Part shown: positions 11,254 to 25,038 of the stretch, in pieces
Layout of the letters: each line of letters begins with the position of its first letter
How positions within the stretch are numbered: position 1 is the first letter of the stretch
Origin: Cokeromyces recurvatus
Taxonomy: Eukaryota > Mucoromycota > Mucoromycetes > Mucorales > Mucoraceae
Reading direction: 5' to 3'
Assembly (NCBI RefSeq): GCF_025118155.1
Contig: NW_026251428.1
Span: forward strand, 1 to 64,000
DNA length: 64,000 bases
Translations under genes and position numbers: made by a program
Notes under the pieces: model-generated
Seen by the model: the letters and a program-made list of their open reading frames with translations, nothing else
Database searches by the model: none
What the model was told of the DNA's origin: nothing

Positions 11254-12844
11254 TTACGAAGAATAGTATTCTTCTTCATTATTATTATCTAGAAAAAAAA
11301 AAAAGAGTTATTTAATTATAAATAATACAGCAATTATTTTTTTTTTCGTATTACCTTCTTCACTACTACTGTTATAGACATCCTGATTCAATCCGTCTGT
11401 TGATTCCGTTTTGTTATCGTTCGAACTTATATCTGTTAAACTACTGCATTCATCAGGTGATATCCCTTTAGCTTCCTTACGTAACCTTGCAATCTTTTGG
11501 TTCATTTCATTTTGCTCTGCTTTAAAGGCATTTAAATACTTTTGATATTCCTTATAGGCATCCGTCCTTTGATATTTTTCTAGAGCAGTCAAATACTCAT
11601 CTTTAGTATACATCGCAGTTCGTTCGTAGCTTTGTTTTTCATCTGGATTCAAGTTTTTCCATTTATCACCTACTAATTTAGCAATCTCAACAAAAGTCAA
11701 ATTTTGACCTTTGATATGTGAACGTAGATGGTTAGAGAACATGATATAAGCTGAGGGGGGTTTAATGGGTGCATTCTTATCAGGTTTTGGATGACGTTTA
11801 TACTTTCGTTTGATAATAGAGTCATTACCGATACCACTACTGCTACTACTGCTACTACTACTACTACAGATACTCACACTATAATTTGATTGCGTTTTAG
11901 ATGTTGTTGTTGCTGCTGCTGTTGCTGCTGTTGCTGCTGTTGCTGCTGTTGCTGCTGTTGCTGCTGTTGCTGCTGTTGCTGCTGTTGCTGCTGTTGCTGT
12001 TGCTGCTGCTGCTGCTGCTGCTAAAGTATTATTGTCTATTCGTTGTAAATTATATTCACCATCTTCTTCTTGAGAGGAAAAACTAGACATTTCTTTTATA
12101 CTAGTATCAGTGTCTAATTCTCGTTGTTTTTGTAATTGATGTAATGGTTGAAGAGATGAAGTAGTTGGAGGACGAATCAAGTAGTGTAAATGATTCGATT
12201 GAGAAGAATGATGATAAGGATCTACTGTATTGCCACTAGTAGTGAAGCCAGAAGAACTAAAGGATTGATGACCAACTGAAGTAGGGTGACATGTACCTGG
12301 ACTTGAAGAACCATAACCACTTGATGATGTATTTGCAGAACCTTCATTGACATGATGATGATGATCTATTAAAAAAAAAAAAAATTAGAAGAAAATAATA
12401 ATTTTTCTTATTTTAAAGAACTTTACGAAAATAATCTATAGTGGAAGGATAATAAGGATAATTGACAGGGTTTGTTAAAGATAAAGGATGATTTTTAGGA
12501 ATTCCTTTTAAATTTGCTATTCCTCTTTGAATGATCTAAGATAGTCAAGTAAGATAAGTGTTATTATTATGTAATGCTAGTTTGTTTTGTGTACATACTC
12601 TTCTATGGCCACGCTTTACATTTAATGCAATTAAATCTTCTTCTGTTATTTCTGAAAGCTACTGCCAAACAAATATAGATCAGCAACAACAATGAATAGA
12701 TTGTTTAAAACTTACTGCAGGAAGCGACTCAAAGCCTTCAGCAATAAATACATCAAAATACTGGGGAATACAGTATTTCTTAAGGAATTCTTCTACTTGC
12801 TGATGATCTTGAGAATTAAATAAGGTTTTATTCTCTAAATCCAT
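11254..12844 (-). CDS. SAM-domain plus HMG-box DNA-binding protein
   Basis: Exon 1 (12716-12844) and exon 2 (12599-12658) encode a SAM domain: VEEFLKKYCIPQYFDVFIAE, ITEEDLIALNVKRGHRR. Then come short exons with Tyr/Pro-rich and Ser/His-rich linkers, and a large exon with an Ala/Thr repeat, a serine run and an HMG box: KPPSAYIMFSNHLRSHIKG, VGDKWKNLNPDEKQSYE. A coiled, basic stretch follows the box. The unspliced frame stops at 11308, but an intron with donor GAAG|GTAATA and acceptor TTTCTAG gives a likelier end (...NNNEEEYYSS) at 11254. HMG boxes bend DNA; SAM domains mediate protein pairing, so this is probably a transcriptional regulator. HMG proteins control mating in this lineage (sexM/sexP), but those lack a SAM domain as far as I know, so no mating role is claimed. 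Confidence 0.82.
11903..12022. repeat. Coding trinucleotide repeat (GCT/GTT, 9-nt higher-order unit)
   Basis: About 120 nt of TGCTGCTGT-type repeats. On the minus strand they encode an Ala/Thr run inside the SAM-HMG protein. The 9-nt unit recurs with little variation, suggesting recent expansion. Confidence 0.9.
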
Positions 12845-13178
12845 TGTTTCATATTTTATTTTATCCTTAAATAAATCAACAAATTAGTGGGGAACTCATC
12901 TTTCTTTATATCCATTTTTACTCTACTTTCAATTTATATTAAAGGAAAAAAAAAAACAACTTAATTATAATATCATTATTTAATAAAAGAAAAAGAAAAA
13001 AAAAGAGAAAAAGAAAAATATATATATATATATATATTTAAATGTAAAATGTATACACATAAATAATATACAAATAAAAATAAGAATAAAAAAGAAAAAA
13101 AAGAAAAAAAAAAAAAAGATAAAAAAGGAAATAGAAGCTTTAAACTCTTCTATTCGAGAATTTTCTTTAAAAAGAAGA
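12845..13178. other. Intergenic spacer, SAM-HMG promoter and DDX41 3' end
   Basis: About 330 bp, A-rich, with (AT)n at 13018-13036 and several poly-A runs. It holds the upstream region of the SAM-HMG gene and the 3' UTR of DDX41. No gene seen. Confidence 0.6.
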
Positions 13179-15628
<2,450 letters not shown>

Positions 15629-16273
15629 TATGAAACGAATTAATATATTTTAATAATAATAATAAAAATAAAAAAATAAAAAAGCGTCAACTATGAATAA
15701 CAGCAACAACAAAAAAAAAAAAAAAAAAAAAAAAGAGGCAATATTTGTCATTGAAAATCGCCGCCTTAAAGGAAAAATTCAATTGCCCGGGCTGAATCAT
15801 CAATAAAAAAAAGGAACGGCAGCTAAGACTCACTCTGGAGAACAACAAGGGGAATTAGTAGCTATAACATAATTTTTATGGTGAAAAAAAAAAAAAAAAG
15901 CAATTATTTTTTTCTTTTGTAGACTCACAGAAAATGACATGCTTCAAGTTAAAGTATATAACATGTAAATATCGAGACTATCTTCAGCTAACCACCTTTT
16001 TCTAATTTAAAGGTCTGATCGAGTTTGCCTACTTATAAAGTAAAATGTATGTATTTGTTTATTATGAATAAAATAATCAAAGTGTCTATTCTAGATACTA
16101 CACTTGTTCTTTCATGATCGTCTATGAATACAATTTTTAATAAATATGAAGTTATCCTCTCTTTTGTTTCCCCCTCTTTCTTTCTCTCCCTTCCCATTTT
16201 ATTATTATTACTTGTATTTTATTTTATACAATACACTACAAAAATAAAATGATTCACGTATATCTATAATAAT
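15629..16273. other. Intergenic spacer between DDX41 start and deubiquitinase end
   Basis: Holds the DDX41 promoter side (poly-A runs at 15711-15734, a short GC-richer patch with CCCGGG near 15786-15791) and the 3' side of the deubiquitinase gene. No coding frame or RNA gene recognised. Confidence 0.55.
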
Positions 16274-18532
16274 TTATTCTCGTTCATAAAACAACATATA
16301 TGCTTCACTCTGCAATACAGTTTCAAGATCAACTTCTTCAATACTTTCATCGCTACAACGCCAAAATTTGGTAGAAGGCTTTACACTTTCTTCAAAGGGA
16401 CTTCGTACTTCATGTCCAGTAGGTAATTTCTTACGTCTATAAGTTACAAAATGTCCTGAATCATGATTACCATAATGCACAATGACTGCACATAACTTGT
16501 ACTGAATCTTTCGAGAGACAGGAAGAACGGATAATGAAGGTAATGCATTTTGAATAGGTCGATCCATTGTTTCTTTAGTGGTGTTTAATAAAGCCACTCC
16601 CAACCCTGTATTTGATTTGGGTGAATGAATAAATCGATGACCTCTTGTCATATTGCGTAAGTACACAAGACTAGTTCGGCTCGTACGGGTATGAGGTAAA
16701 ATAGGTGTAGGTAGTGGTGAACAAAGCGAAGCACTGGGATCTGTTGTATTTAGATATCCATTTGTTGTATAAGGGGATAAGTCAAGATATTCTGGAAATG
16801 CAACTTGACAATGATTTTTTTGAATCATGCCTGAAGGATGAAATACTGAACGTGATAAATGAAGGCATAACGCTTTAGGTGGATTTGCAAACATTGTTTG
16901 CTTGGTTGTACGTGAAACTTTTTTAGGGGTAACTAATTGAATACCATACTTTTTTTAAAGAAAAAAAAAAAAAGAAAACAAAAGGTTTAACTATATGTAC
17001 ACTAACGTTAATAGTTTGCTTACCAAAGTGGATTCAATATTCAATCTTAGAGCATCATTTATTCTTTTAATATCCATTTTTAATAGATTTGCTCGGACTT
17101 CATCTTTTCCTAAAATATTGGCTAATTCTTGATTCATGGCTTCTAAAGTAGCTATTAAAGTACATTTTCTACATTGATAATCAGTTAAAATATCAACTTT
17201 TGTGTAAGTTTCTAACAAGCTTTCTAATGTGCATTTTGACTACATAAAGAAGAGACATCAGTGAGTCATTATATATGTACCATTATATATATATGAGTTT
17301 ACTGTAAGAGGTAAATTTAATGAAACATTATCAAATGTATGATGTCGAATGGGCGCCTAAAATTCAAATAATGAGCAAAATAAATAAATAAATAAATAAA
17401 CAGATATTATTTTATTATTTACCGTGTATCCACAGTTTATACAACTAATTTTTGAAGCAGCTAAACCTGTAAATGGATTTCGAGGACTACGTCTTCTTGG
17501 ACGTAATTGCCCACCTACAGTACAAACTGAAAATGAACTCCACATGGATGTCGTTGTACCAAACGAAGAAACAGATAAAGTTTCAAAATTATCACCATTA
17601 GGGTCCTTAAGAATAGATGAGTGAACAATGAAAAATAATAATTACTGTATCATATTTACATTATCTCCACCATTTATTGTAAAGTCTCTTAGAGTATTTG
17701 CATCTAATAAAGAAGGAACCTTCTGCTTGTATTGTTCTTCTTCTTCTGAAGTCAAGACACTTGAAATAATTTGAAACAATTCGTGAGCATCCTAAAAACG
17801 AAATAAAATAAAATTAGAAAGCCCCTCCTTGTTTATATATTTGCATATTTATTTACTTGTTGATCACGATTGATAGTACCACCTAACTTGCGTTCTAAAG
17901 CCCTTAAAAAATCAGTTGGTGTGATTGACTTTGGCTTTGGTAAAGGTCTATTTAATGCTATAAAACGCATATAAATAAATAGTATACGTATCATACACTT
18001 AATTATAGACTTACATTCTACAGTTGCATAAAGTGCACAGGCTACTGATTGTAAAATAAACTCGTTTTGTGGTAAAATAGGTGCTGAATCATCGCCTTGT
18101 TCATCTACACGCTCAGCCTTTGATTATATTAATATAATGTATTTTAATTGTTTATCATAACTTACAAGGTATGAGCGTAAAGTCGTTAAAGTAGCAAAAG
18201 CCTATATGTTAATGTAAAAGTTCAGGATGATGCATGTATACAATATATATATATATGTATTCTTACTTGTAAAATGGAATTAAGAAAACAATAATTCTGC
18301 GAATTAACAAGTCCTAAAATATATTGACCATCTTGTTCTATATTATAACATTAATCATGTGTAAATTTGCTAAATTTTGTTATTTGCCTCTTTGTATTTT
18401 TGATTTTATTCTTCGTCTTCTTTTTTTAGATTCATATTTATTTGTTGTAGATGATATAACATAGCCTGAAGCCGCTAATGCAATACCAGCTACTGCTGCA
18501 ATAGCTGGTAAATGATAATTAGAAGATGACAT
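16274..18532 (-). CDS. Ubiquitin-specific protease, USP30/Ubp1-like, N-terminal membrane anchor
   Basis: Multi-exon gene with start at 18530-18532 (MSSSNYHLPAIAAVAGIALA...). A hydrophobic N-terminal segment is followed by a basic stretch (KKRRRRIKSKIQ), a typical signal-anchor layout. The Cys box GLVNSQNYCFLNSILQA carries the catalytic cysteine, and RDQQDAHELFQ follows. Zinc-finger Cys pairs are seen in CINCGY and QCRKCTL. The His box YGNHDSGHFVTYRRK and WRCSDESIEEVDLE end the catalytic domain, and the protein stops after MLFYERE. Membrane-anchored USPs of this type are mitochondrial/peroxisomal outer membrane (USP30) or ER (yeast Ubp1) enzymes; the exact membrane cannot be told. The gene lies tandem with DDX41 without overlap. 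An Ser/Thr/Pro-rich insertion between the zinc finger and His box (around 16620-16760) is variable in the family. Confidence 0.85.
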
Positions 18533-19293
18533 GTTTGAAGTGAGAAAAAAAAAAACAGATTACAATTTTTTTTTTCTTTTTTTATTATAAGTATAAACAA
18601 CGCTATCATTTATCATAGAAATTGGGAAAAAAATGGGTGCATTTAGTAAAATATTTTTCTTTGCCTTCAAATTTGTCCTATAATTTATATGCAAATCATA
18701 TTTATGAAATGGCCTTATTAGATAGAGAAAACTTTGTTATTATTCTCTCATTATCTTGACTAATTTCATCTGGTATTATACATAAGAAACTTTGCGGAGA
18801 TTTGTTTTTATTCCCCACATTGTTTGCTTGACAATAAATTTAGTTCTAGCAAAAAAAAAAAATATGTATTTATAATTGTATTTCAATAAAGTTTACCTTT
18901 ATTTGATTTCAAACTAAACTAATCAAAAAAGCATACAAATTTAAAAGTGCTTATAACAAAGTCTTTTAGAGTTCATGGAATAAAAGCTCTTATGCAGTTT
19001 TTATATTGATGCTTGTTTTTGTACAATCTATTCCATCATATAAAATAGGATACAGTGCTATATTCTAACAAATAAATGTAGCTTCTAAATAATTACCCCT
19101 AGTTGTATACCGGTGTGTTCCTCTAGATCCAGACATATACATACATACATACATATAAAGAACAATAATAGTTATTCCATTGCAGTGTTGCATATATTAG
19201 GTTCTAAACTTTGATTTATACTCTTTTATAATAATTCAGTAACAGGGTATCTAATCTTATATAAATACTCTTTAAATGGAATTCATTTTCGGC

Positions 19294-19334
<41 letters not shown>

Positions 19335-19997
19335 CAAGTGGCCAGTATTCACTTATAGTCTTTGCCTTCATTGCTGAGAATACGCATTTTTTCTAATAAA
19401 TAAGTATTTCTATTATATAAATAAATAAATAATAATAATAAAGCATGAGTAATAATTTATGACCGAGTCATATTTAGTATAGTTAATAAAATAGACAATT
19501 TCTTTAACAAGTATATAAACAAATTGAAACTGTTACCCTATTTTTTGATAAACCATTATTAAATAAAGGACAGGACAGTTATCTCTGATTACTTTATTTT
19601 GTGTTATAGATGGTAGTAACAATGTAGCAGTAATCTATATCCTCATTATAAACTTAAATATGCCCGACGACCCATATCATATGTTGTAACCAATCAGTCA
19701 AAAGAAATTGACGCATGAATCATACATCTTCAAGAATAATACTTGATTTTGGGCTCATAACCTCATAATTCCAGGAGCACTGGTAAAGGATCTACAACAG
19801 ATATGACGGCATTCTACTAGTAAAAATGGGGTTATTTCACTATGATAAAATACTTTATATATATACGATGGATAGCTTCTTCTGAAATGAGAATATTCAC
19901 CATAATTATTAAAATTAGATATACATAATACATATTTACCATTACATAGAAGCCATTCTTTCTTTTCTTTTCTTCTTTTAATAGTCAATAATATTCG

Positions 19998-20037
<40 letters not shown>

Positions 20038-20591
20038 CTAAGAAAAAAAAACAAAATAATGAGTGAGATTTGCATATTAATTGGTTTTATTCAAGACAAG
20101 CTTGGAAAGCATAATTAGAAATAATACATTATTCACCGGAAAGATTATATTATAAAAAGGCGGTAGAAAGAGTAGTAGTAGTAGTAGTAGTAATAGTAGT
20201 AGTATTAGTATTAGTAATAGTAATAATAGTAGTAGTAATATTAGTATCAGTAGTATCAATAATATCAATATTACTAATATTAGTATCAGTATCAGACTAC
20301 TAAGAAGATAGAATATATATGTTGTCAATTATTAACTTAAAGTTGTTTCGTTATTTTAAAGAGAAAAAGAAAACAAATTTAGTGTTATTGTTTTACCAAA
20401 TATAGTGAAAAATTAATTTGTGAACATGAATAATACAAGACATTGTTTGTGTTTTACATATCATCCTCGTGATGCTCTTTCTGTAAAACATGACATTATG
20501 ACAATAGTAACGAATTAAGATTAAAGTTTCATTAGTCGATTTCTTATTTCTTCCTCTTTCTCTCTTCTTTTTTTATTATTATTATTTTTTT
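18533..20591. other. 2-kb AT-rich intergenic region, no gene recognised
   Basis: Contains a (TACA)n run at 19139-19156, poly-T tracts at 19297-19332 and 19999-20037, and degenerate TAG/TAA triplet repeats at 20164-20296. Open frames across it are made only of low-complexity sequence or lack coding composition. It separates divergent genes and includes both promoters. No tRNA or other RNA gene recognised. Confidence 0.55.
20164..20296. repeat. Degenerate TAG/TAA/TAT triplet repeat
   Basis: About 130 nt of GTAGTAGTA-like triplets drifting into ATTAGTATCAGT units. It is noncoding by its position upstream of the next gene; a leucine/isoleucine-only antisense frame is an artefact. Confidence 0.85.
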
Positions 20592-21107
20592 ATGTCTTCT
20601 ACAATTATAACACATTGTATGCCTTATCCAGTTACGTTTAATATGGAGCAACAAGAGTTAATACATTGTGATCATTCTATTTCTTTACCACCTACACCCA
20701 TTGCAAGTGATGATGAAGAAGAACATCATTCACAGAAAACAGTTTCATTAGCTGATTTAATTCCCATTGCATCGGCTGCTTTATTAAAAAACAAACAAAC
20801 AATACAGCAAGAAGATTCGTCCTTAGCACGAGCTTTAACTAGAGTAAAGATTGGACTGCAAACACATCGATTAAAAGAAAGCTATTTAACAAAAGAATGG
20901 ATCCGACTTGCTCTAGCGATGCCTGTGAATGCATCCATGATTAATACGGAAAAAAAAGGACAAATATCACGGAAACGAACAAAAGAAATTTCTACATGGT
21001 TTGAACACAAATTAAAAAAAAGGATATTAACCTTAGACGAACTTGAAAAGAAAGTAGATGAATTAAGGCGACAAAGACAAGAGGAATCATTAATGAAAGC
21101 TATTTAA
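20592..21107 (+). CDS. Hypothetical 171-residue protein, single exon
   Basis: An uninterrupted frame from ATG to TAA in a pyrimidine-rich leader context (TTTTTTTATG). The N-terminal third is acidic (SDDEEEHH). The rest looks like mixed-charge helices, with ALTRVKIGLQTHRLKESY in the middle and a basic, heptad-like C-terminus (LTLDELEKKVDELRRQRQEE) that could form a coiled coil. Codon use and composition are like the neighbouring genes, so it is probably real. I recognise no family. It is convergent with the Dim1 gene. Confidence 0.65.
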   Translation: MSSTIITHCMPYPVTFNMEQQELIHCDHSISLPPTPIASDDEEEHHSQKTVSLADLIPIASAALLKNKQTIQQEDSSLARALTRVKIGLQTHRLKESYLTKEWIRLALAMPVNASMINTEKKGQISRKRTKEISTWFEHKLKKRILTLDELEKKVDELRRQRQEESLMKAI

Positions 21108-21554
21108 ATAGTTTTATACCCAATGTTTATTTATTTCTCTATTTGAATATATCTATTTTATTATTATTTACTCGTAGTGTATTTTTACCTCTGTTGTGTA
21201 ATGGTAGTACTGTTATTACTTTATTTTGATTGTTTGCTGCTACTTCAATTATATACATTTGCATATACATATACAATGTAGGAAAGTTACAGGCTTATCG
21301 ACAAGATTATCATTCGTCATTCTTTTACAAGAAATCTCTTCAGACTGTATAAGCCTCATACACAGTCGAAAAGAATAGCGACACATTCTCTTTGGAACTT
21401 GTGTCCTCATTGATATAATATAAAAATCTTGTTTGTTTCAATGTAAATCTACCCCTTCTCCTCATATAATATCTAAACTATATATCATACATGACTAAAT
21501 AATACTATTTATTTCCTTATCCTGGGTCAAACAAGTAGTGTGAACAGGATTAAA
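21108..21554. other. Convergent 3' spacer
   Basis: AT-rich DNA between two converging stop codons (21107 and 21555). It presumably holds both 3' UTRs; nothing else is seen. Confidence 0.5.
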
Positions 21555-22317
21555 CTAGTATTTATATTTGGTAGAATAATCTTTAAGTGATACGACTAAA
21601 CCTCTTCCTTTTCTTGCACCACGATACACAATCTATTATGTATTCATTCATGTGAGCCCTTTGCTTAATAAACCTTTGCTATTTTACTTACTTCTATCAA
21701 GTCAATCATTTCTTGCTTATCATCAAGTGCCCAATTGATCTTATTGTTATTACCAGTACCCAAATCGACCATAATATGTTTATTTCGGAAAAAGAACATG
21801 GTTGTGCATGGATCATATAATTCATACATCTATATAAATTCATAAATTATCTTGTAAATAAATAAATATGTACATGTATTCCATAACTTTACCTTATTAA
21901 AATCTGGTACTTCTGTAATGTCAACCTATATATAAATTATAATGTGTTAATTACTGAGATGATTCTTTTTTTTTTCAAATTACTTACCAAATAAATAACT
22001 GCAAAATTCTTTACTTTTTCTGCAATGCTATACAAAATTTCATCCATTTGCATGCAAATAGGATCCCAATCATGCCCAAATCGAATAACTACAACTCGAT
22101 CCTCTTCTGATAAAATTGCTTGATCTACTTGCCAACCGTTAGTTAAATGAGGTAAAAAATACTAATGTACTGAAAAGTTAGCTCATTTATTCGAAATCCA
22201 TTATTTACAATGAAAATACTTGCAGACTAAATAGCAAAGAAAAAAATAAAATAAAATAAAATAGAGTTGATTAGTAAAGTTAACGATTATAAACTTTTTT
22301 TTTTATTTAATTACCAT
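21555..22317 (-). CDS. dim1: Thioredoxin-like U5 snRNP protein Dim1/Dib1 (TXNL4A orthologue)
   Basis: Exons spell the highly conserved Dim1 sequence: YFLPHLTNGWQVDQAILSEE, VVIRFGHDWDPICMQMDE, VYLVDITEVPDF-like core, YDPCTTMFFFRNKHIMIDL and GARKGRGLVVSLKDYSTKYK. Dim1 is a thioredoxin-fold component of the U4/U6.U5 tri-snRNP needed for spliceosome activation. It is about 142 residues, the usual family length. The body is certain. The start codon seems isolated on its own exon: ATG at 22315-22317 directly before a GTAATT donor, joined to an acceptor before 22161. That gives MYFLPHL where most orthologues have MSYFLPHL, so the first residue or two are uncertain. Intron acceptors interrupt the gene four or five times. 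Confidence 0.88.
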
Positions 22318-22367
22318 CTATGTTAAACTGATTCAAAAGATGAGAAAAAAAAAATCTGTACCAGAGG

Positions 22368-22407
<40 letters not shown>

Positions 22408-23035
22408 TTTAAAGTCGCCCGCCAGACTCTTTATATTTGTATATATATAAAAAAAATACCTTATTTGGAATATGACTTTAAATAATGCATCTTTTACATT
22501 GTATATATTGACGCTTGTCAAGTGTAAACAATATGATATAAAAGAAACAGTATTTATTTAGACATAGTACAATGAATATTTCTCGATCAGTTTAAAATAG
22601 GTAGGATGAATAGGTGATAAGTTGACTCTATATTCGATCTATAGAAAGGATAAGCCAATCATAGAAATTTGAAATGATATAGCAGCGAGTGATGATAGAA
22701 AAATACAAATGTCTTTTATTTTGACATATAGTGAAAGGAGTTAATAAAATAGTGATCATTCACTTGATCCGTACTGCATTGCTCACATAAATATGTATAT
22801 GTGTATAATGTAGATAGGAAAAAAAAAAGAAATTATATGATACCTAATTATATATGCATCACTTTAATTAAAGAAAAATTCAAATAAATAAAATATATAA
22901 TCTATAATAAAATGAATCGACGAATTTCTTGTAAATCTCATCTATTTAATGCAACTGATCGCTTCATGTCTTTTACTGTAAAAGAAGAAGAGGAACAATG
23001 ATCATTTACTTTGATGGTTGCTAAATAGAGTGTCA
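22318..23035. other. Intergenic spacer upstream of dim1
   Basis: Contains a 36-nt poly-T tract (22371-22406) close to the dim1 start and AT-rich sequence beyond. It carries the dim1 promoter and the 3' end of the F-box gene. No gene seen. Confidence 0.5.
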
Positions 23036-23995
23036 TCATGTTGAATTTGATTTAAACAAAATAATACTTGGAACATCGTGAAGAGGCCAACAACTGATTA
23101 TTTCTAAACGGTTCAAATCTTTACACATCTCCAAGACTTTTATCATCTTATTTTGATCATCTCCTTTATTGCTATCACAACACCATCTAATTATTAAATC
23201 TTGCAATTGTCGTGTATAGTTTGAAATAGCCCATAGCGTATCATATCCTTCACATCGTATAGATAGATGCCTTAGTCGAGGTCCATAGAGCTCAATAGCT
23301 TGACATAAGGAGCCCTCTTTTACTTGCTGCAATGAAATAGATAATGCTTCTATATCAGGGCAGTGTCTTGTTAAGGCATCAAGTGCAGCGTCATTCGCTA
23401 AAGGGGTTCGATTATGATTGGCACCTAATACAACACAACTTAGATGAGGCATATGCTGTAATAATTCTTGAATGGCATCTATTGTAAAATCTGTCCAAAG
23501 TAAATTTAATTCCTTTATGAGAGGATGGGTCCCCGTTTCCATCTTTTCTGTTGCTATGGTAATTAAATTGCAATATTGAAAATCAACATGTGTTAAATAA
23601 GGTAAGGATCTCACAATTCGATTGACTTTATGCACGGACAAAGTTAAAAAGTCACGAAAACAAAGCTGTCTCACATTCGGTATTAATTCTTTAGCACATA
23701 AAATAGATATAATAAATAACCAGCAGTAATGATGACCCCCTCCTTGTCGACATTTAAGTGTCAAACGATATGTGTAGCGTCTAAGAGTTTCTCGTAAAAA
23801 TTGATTATGAAGAAGTCCCTCTTCAAGTTGCTTCATTTGGGCTCGATGTCCCAGTTCAATATGACGATAAAGAGTAGGTAAAAAGAGCTTATATCCTATT
23901 TTAGATGTTTGACAAAGTACGGCTATAGATTGTCTAGGTAAAAAGACGGCTATTTTTTGTAATAATTCGTTTGGTAATAATTCATATAATTTCAT
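23036..23995 (-). CDS. F-box protein with leucine-rich repeats
   Basis: Single-exon, 319 residues. The N-terminus LPNELLQKIAVFLPRQSIAV followed by LCQTSKIGYKLFLP is an F-box, the Skp1-binding motif of SCF ubiquitin ligases. Downstream are irregular leucine-rich repeats of the F-box/LRR type: LTHVDFQYCNLITIA, IKELNLLWTDFT, LSCVVLGANHN, LRHLSIRCEG, LQDLIIRWC, LNRLEIISCW. Such proteins bring substrates to a cullin-1 ligase, whose activity is set by the COP9 signalosome (csn1 is in this window). The substrate is unknown. Fungal genomes of this group carry large F-box/LRR families, so no orthologue can be named. The final residues (ILFKSNST) look ordinary; an alternative spliced end is possible. 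Confidence 0.8.
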   Translation of the reverse strand: MKLYELLPNELLQKIAVFLPRQSIAVLCQTSKIGYKLFLPTLYRHIELGHRAQMKQLEEGLLHNQFLRETLRRYTYRLTLKCRQGGGHHYCWLFIISILCAKELIPNVRQLCFRDFLTLSVHKVNRIVRSLPYLTHVDFQYCNLITIATEKMETGTHPLIKELNLLWTDFTIDAIQELLQHMPHLSCVVLGANHNRTPLANDAALDALTRHCPDIEALSISLQQVKEGSLCQAIELYGPRLRHLSIRCEGYDTLWAISNYTRQLQDLIIRWCCDSNKGDDQNKMIKVLEMCKDLNRLEIISCWPLHDVPSIILFKSNST

Positions 23996-24530
23996 GATAA
24001 TAGAGGTAAATAAATAGATAGAAAGGAATGAGAAAAAAAAAAAAAAAGAAAAAAAAGAAAAAAGAAATATGATTTCAAGCTGGCTTTGAAGTTCACATGA
24101 TGATTGTCTATATATTCTTTTTTATCTGATTTTTTTTTTTTAGCTTAATTTGTATTCAAGAGATTCGTTTCTGATTAGTGTATTACTCCCACTAGAAAGA
24201 TGATGATATACCTCATTCATTATCAAAACGGATAGTTGATTTATGTTATGGCTGATTATTGACTAAAACTATGCTATTCATGCTGGCTGAAACATATCCT
24301 ATTATTATTCCCTTTATATAAACTCAAAAAAAAAAATCCATTTCAAAAAATAATCGCCTGTTGCTTGAATGAATGTACGGTCTGTTATATCTTCTTTTTT
24401 TTTTTAATAGTCATATATAAATATATATGCATATAGGAAATATATAAATATAAATATAAATATAGGAATATATAAAAATGTATTTGTATACTGTTTATAA
24501 ATAATTTTTTTTTTTTGATTCGAAAATGAT
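23996..24530. other. Intergenic spacer
   Basis: AT-rich with several poly-A/T runs and a (TATAAA)-like series at 24416-24460. It holds the F-box gene promoter and the qcr7 3' UTR. No gene seen. Confidence 0.5.
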
Positions 24531-25038
24531 CTAATGGCGAGCAGGAACTTTGATGTTATCAAATACATCACGTTCAGCAAGCTCAGCAGCAACTTCATCA
24601 ATATAAGGCTGAAGATATCTAATATCCTAATGAGTTATAAAGGTGTTAATTCATTTGTTTAGTTACTTCTTCCCCCGCATTCTTTTCAAATACCTTTTCA
24701 GGAGTAACCCATTGACTCTTAGGTAAAAGTTGATGTGTTAAAGAGCATTGTTGAGCAACACGAATACGATAAGCACGATCATAAGCTTCACGAGGTTCGG
24801 CAATTGCAAAACGACGAAGAGCTTCTTGAACAAGATCGCTTTCTTCAGAAATTAAATCATCATAACGAAGACCTATAAAAATTCAATTAATGATTTCTAT
24901 TTACATTCACCTAAAAAATAAAAATCGTTTACCAATTTGTCTATAACCAGCAGCACCAGCATATACCTTTGAAACAGGTTTCAACAAACTTGAAAGAAAT
25001 TTAGAGTTTTGAACAAAGGACTTGAGTGTTAAAGACAT
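24531..25038 (-). CDS. qcr7: Cytochrome bc1 complex subunit 7 (Qcr7, 14 kDa)
   Basis: Three exons encode about 122 residues, from MSLTLKSFVQN to KVPARH. Recognisable stretches are YAGAAGYRQIGLRYDDLI, EALRRFAIAEPREAYDRAYR and LPKSQWVTPEKDIRYLQPY, which match Qcr7/UQCRB along its length. Qcr7 is a matrix-side subunit of mitochondrial complex III contacting cytochrome b. The start ATG (25036-25038) and stop (24531-24533) give the usual family size. Coding exons are clearly more GC-rich than the surrounding DNA, consistent with a highly expressed gene. Confidence 0.93.

Noticed and set aside
11901..12086. Leucine-only frame opposite the SAM-HMG gene
   Set aside because: Antisense shadow of the coding trinucleotide repeat.
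11254..12844. Mating-type (sexM/sexP) HMG gene
   Set aside because: The expected neighbours (triose-phosphate transporter and RNA helicase of the zygomycete sex locus) are not recognised beside it; DDX41 is a different helicase, and the SAM domain does not fit.
19755..20075. 106-residue minus-strand frame
   Set aside because: Poly-lysine stretch from poly-T plus AT-rich sequence; no homology recognised.
20077..20328. Leucine/isoleucine-rich minus-strand frame
   Set aside because: Arises from the noncoding TAG triplet repeat; no start context or non-repetitive part.
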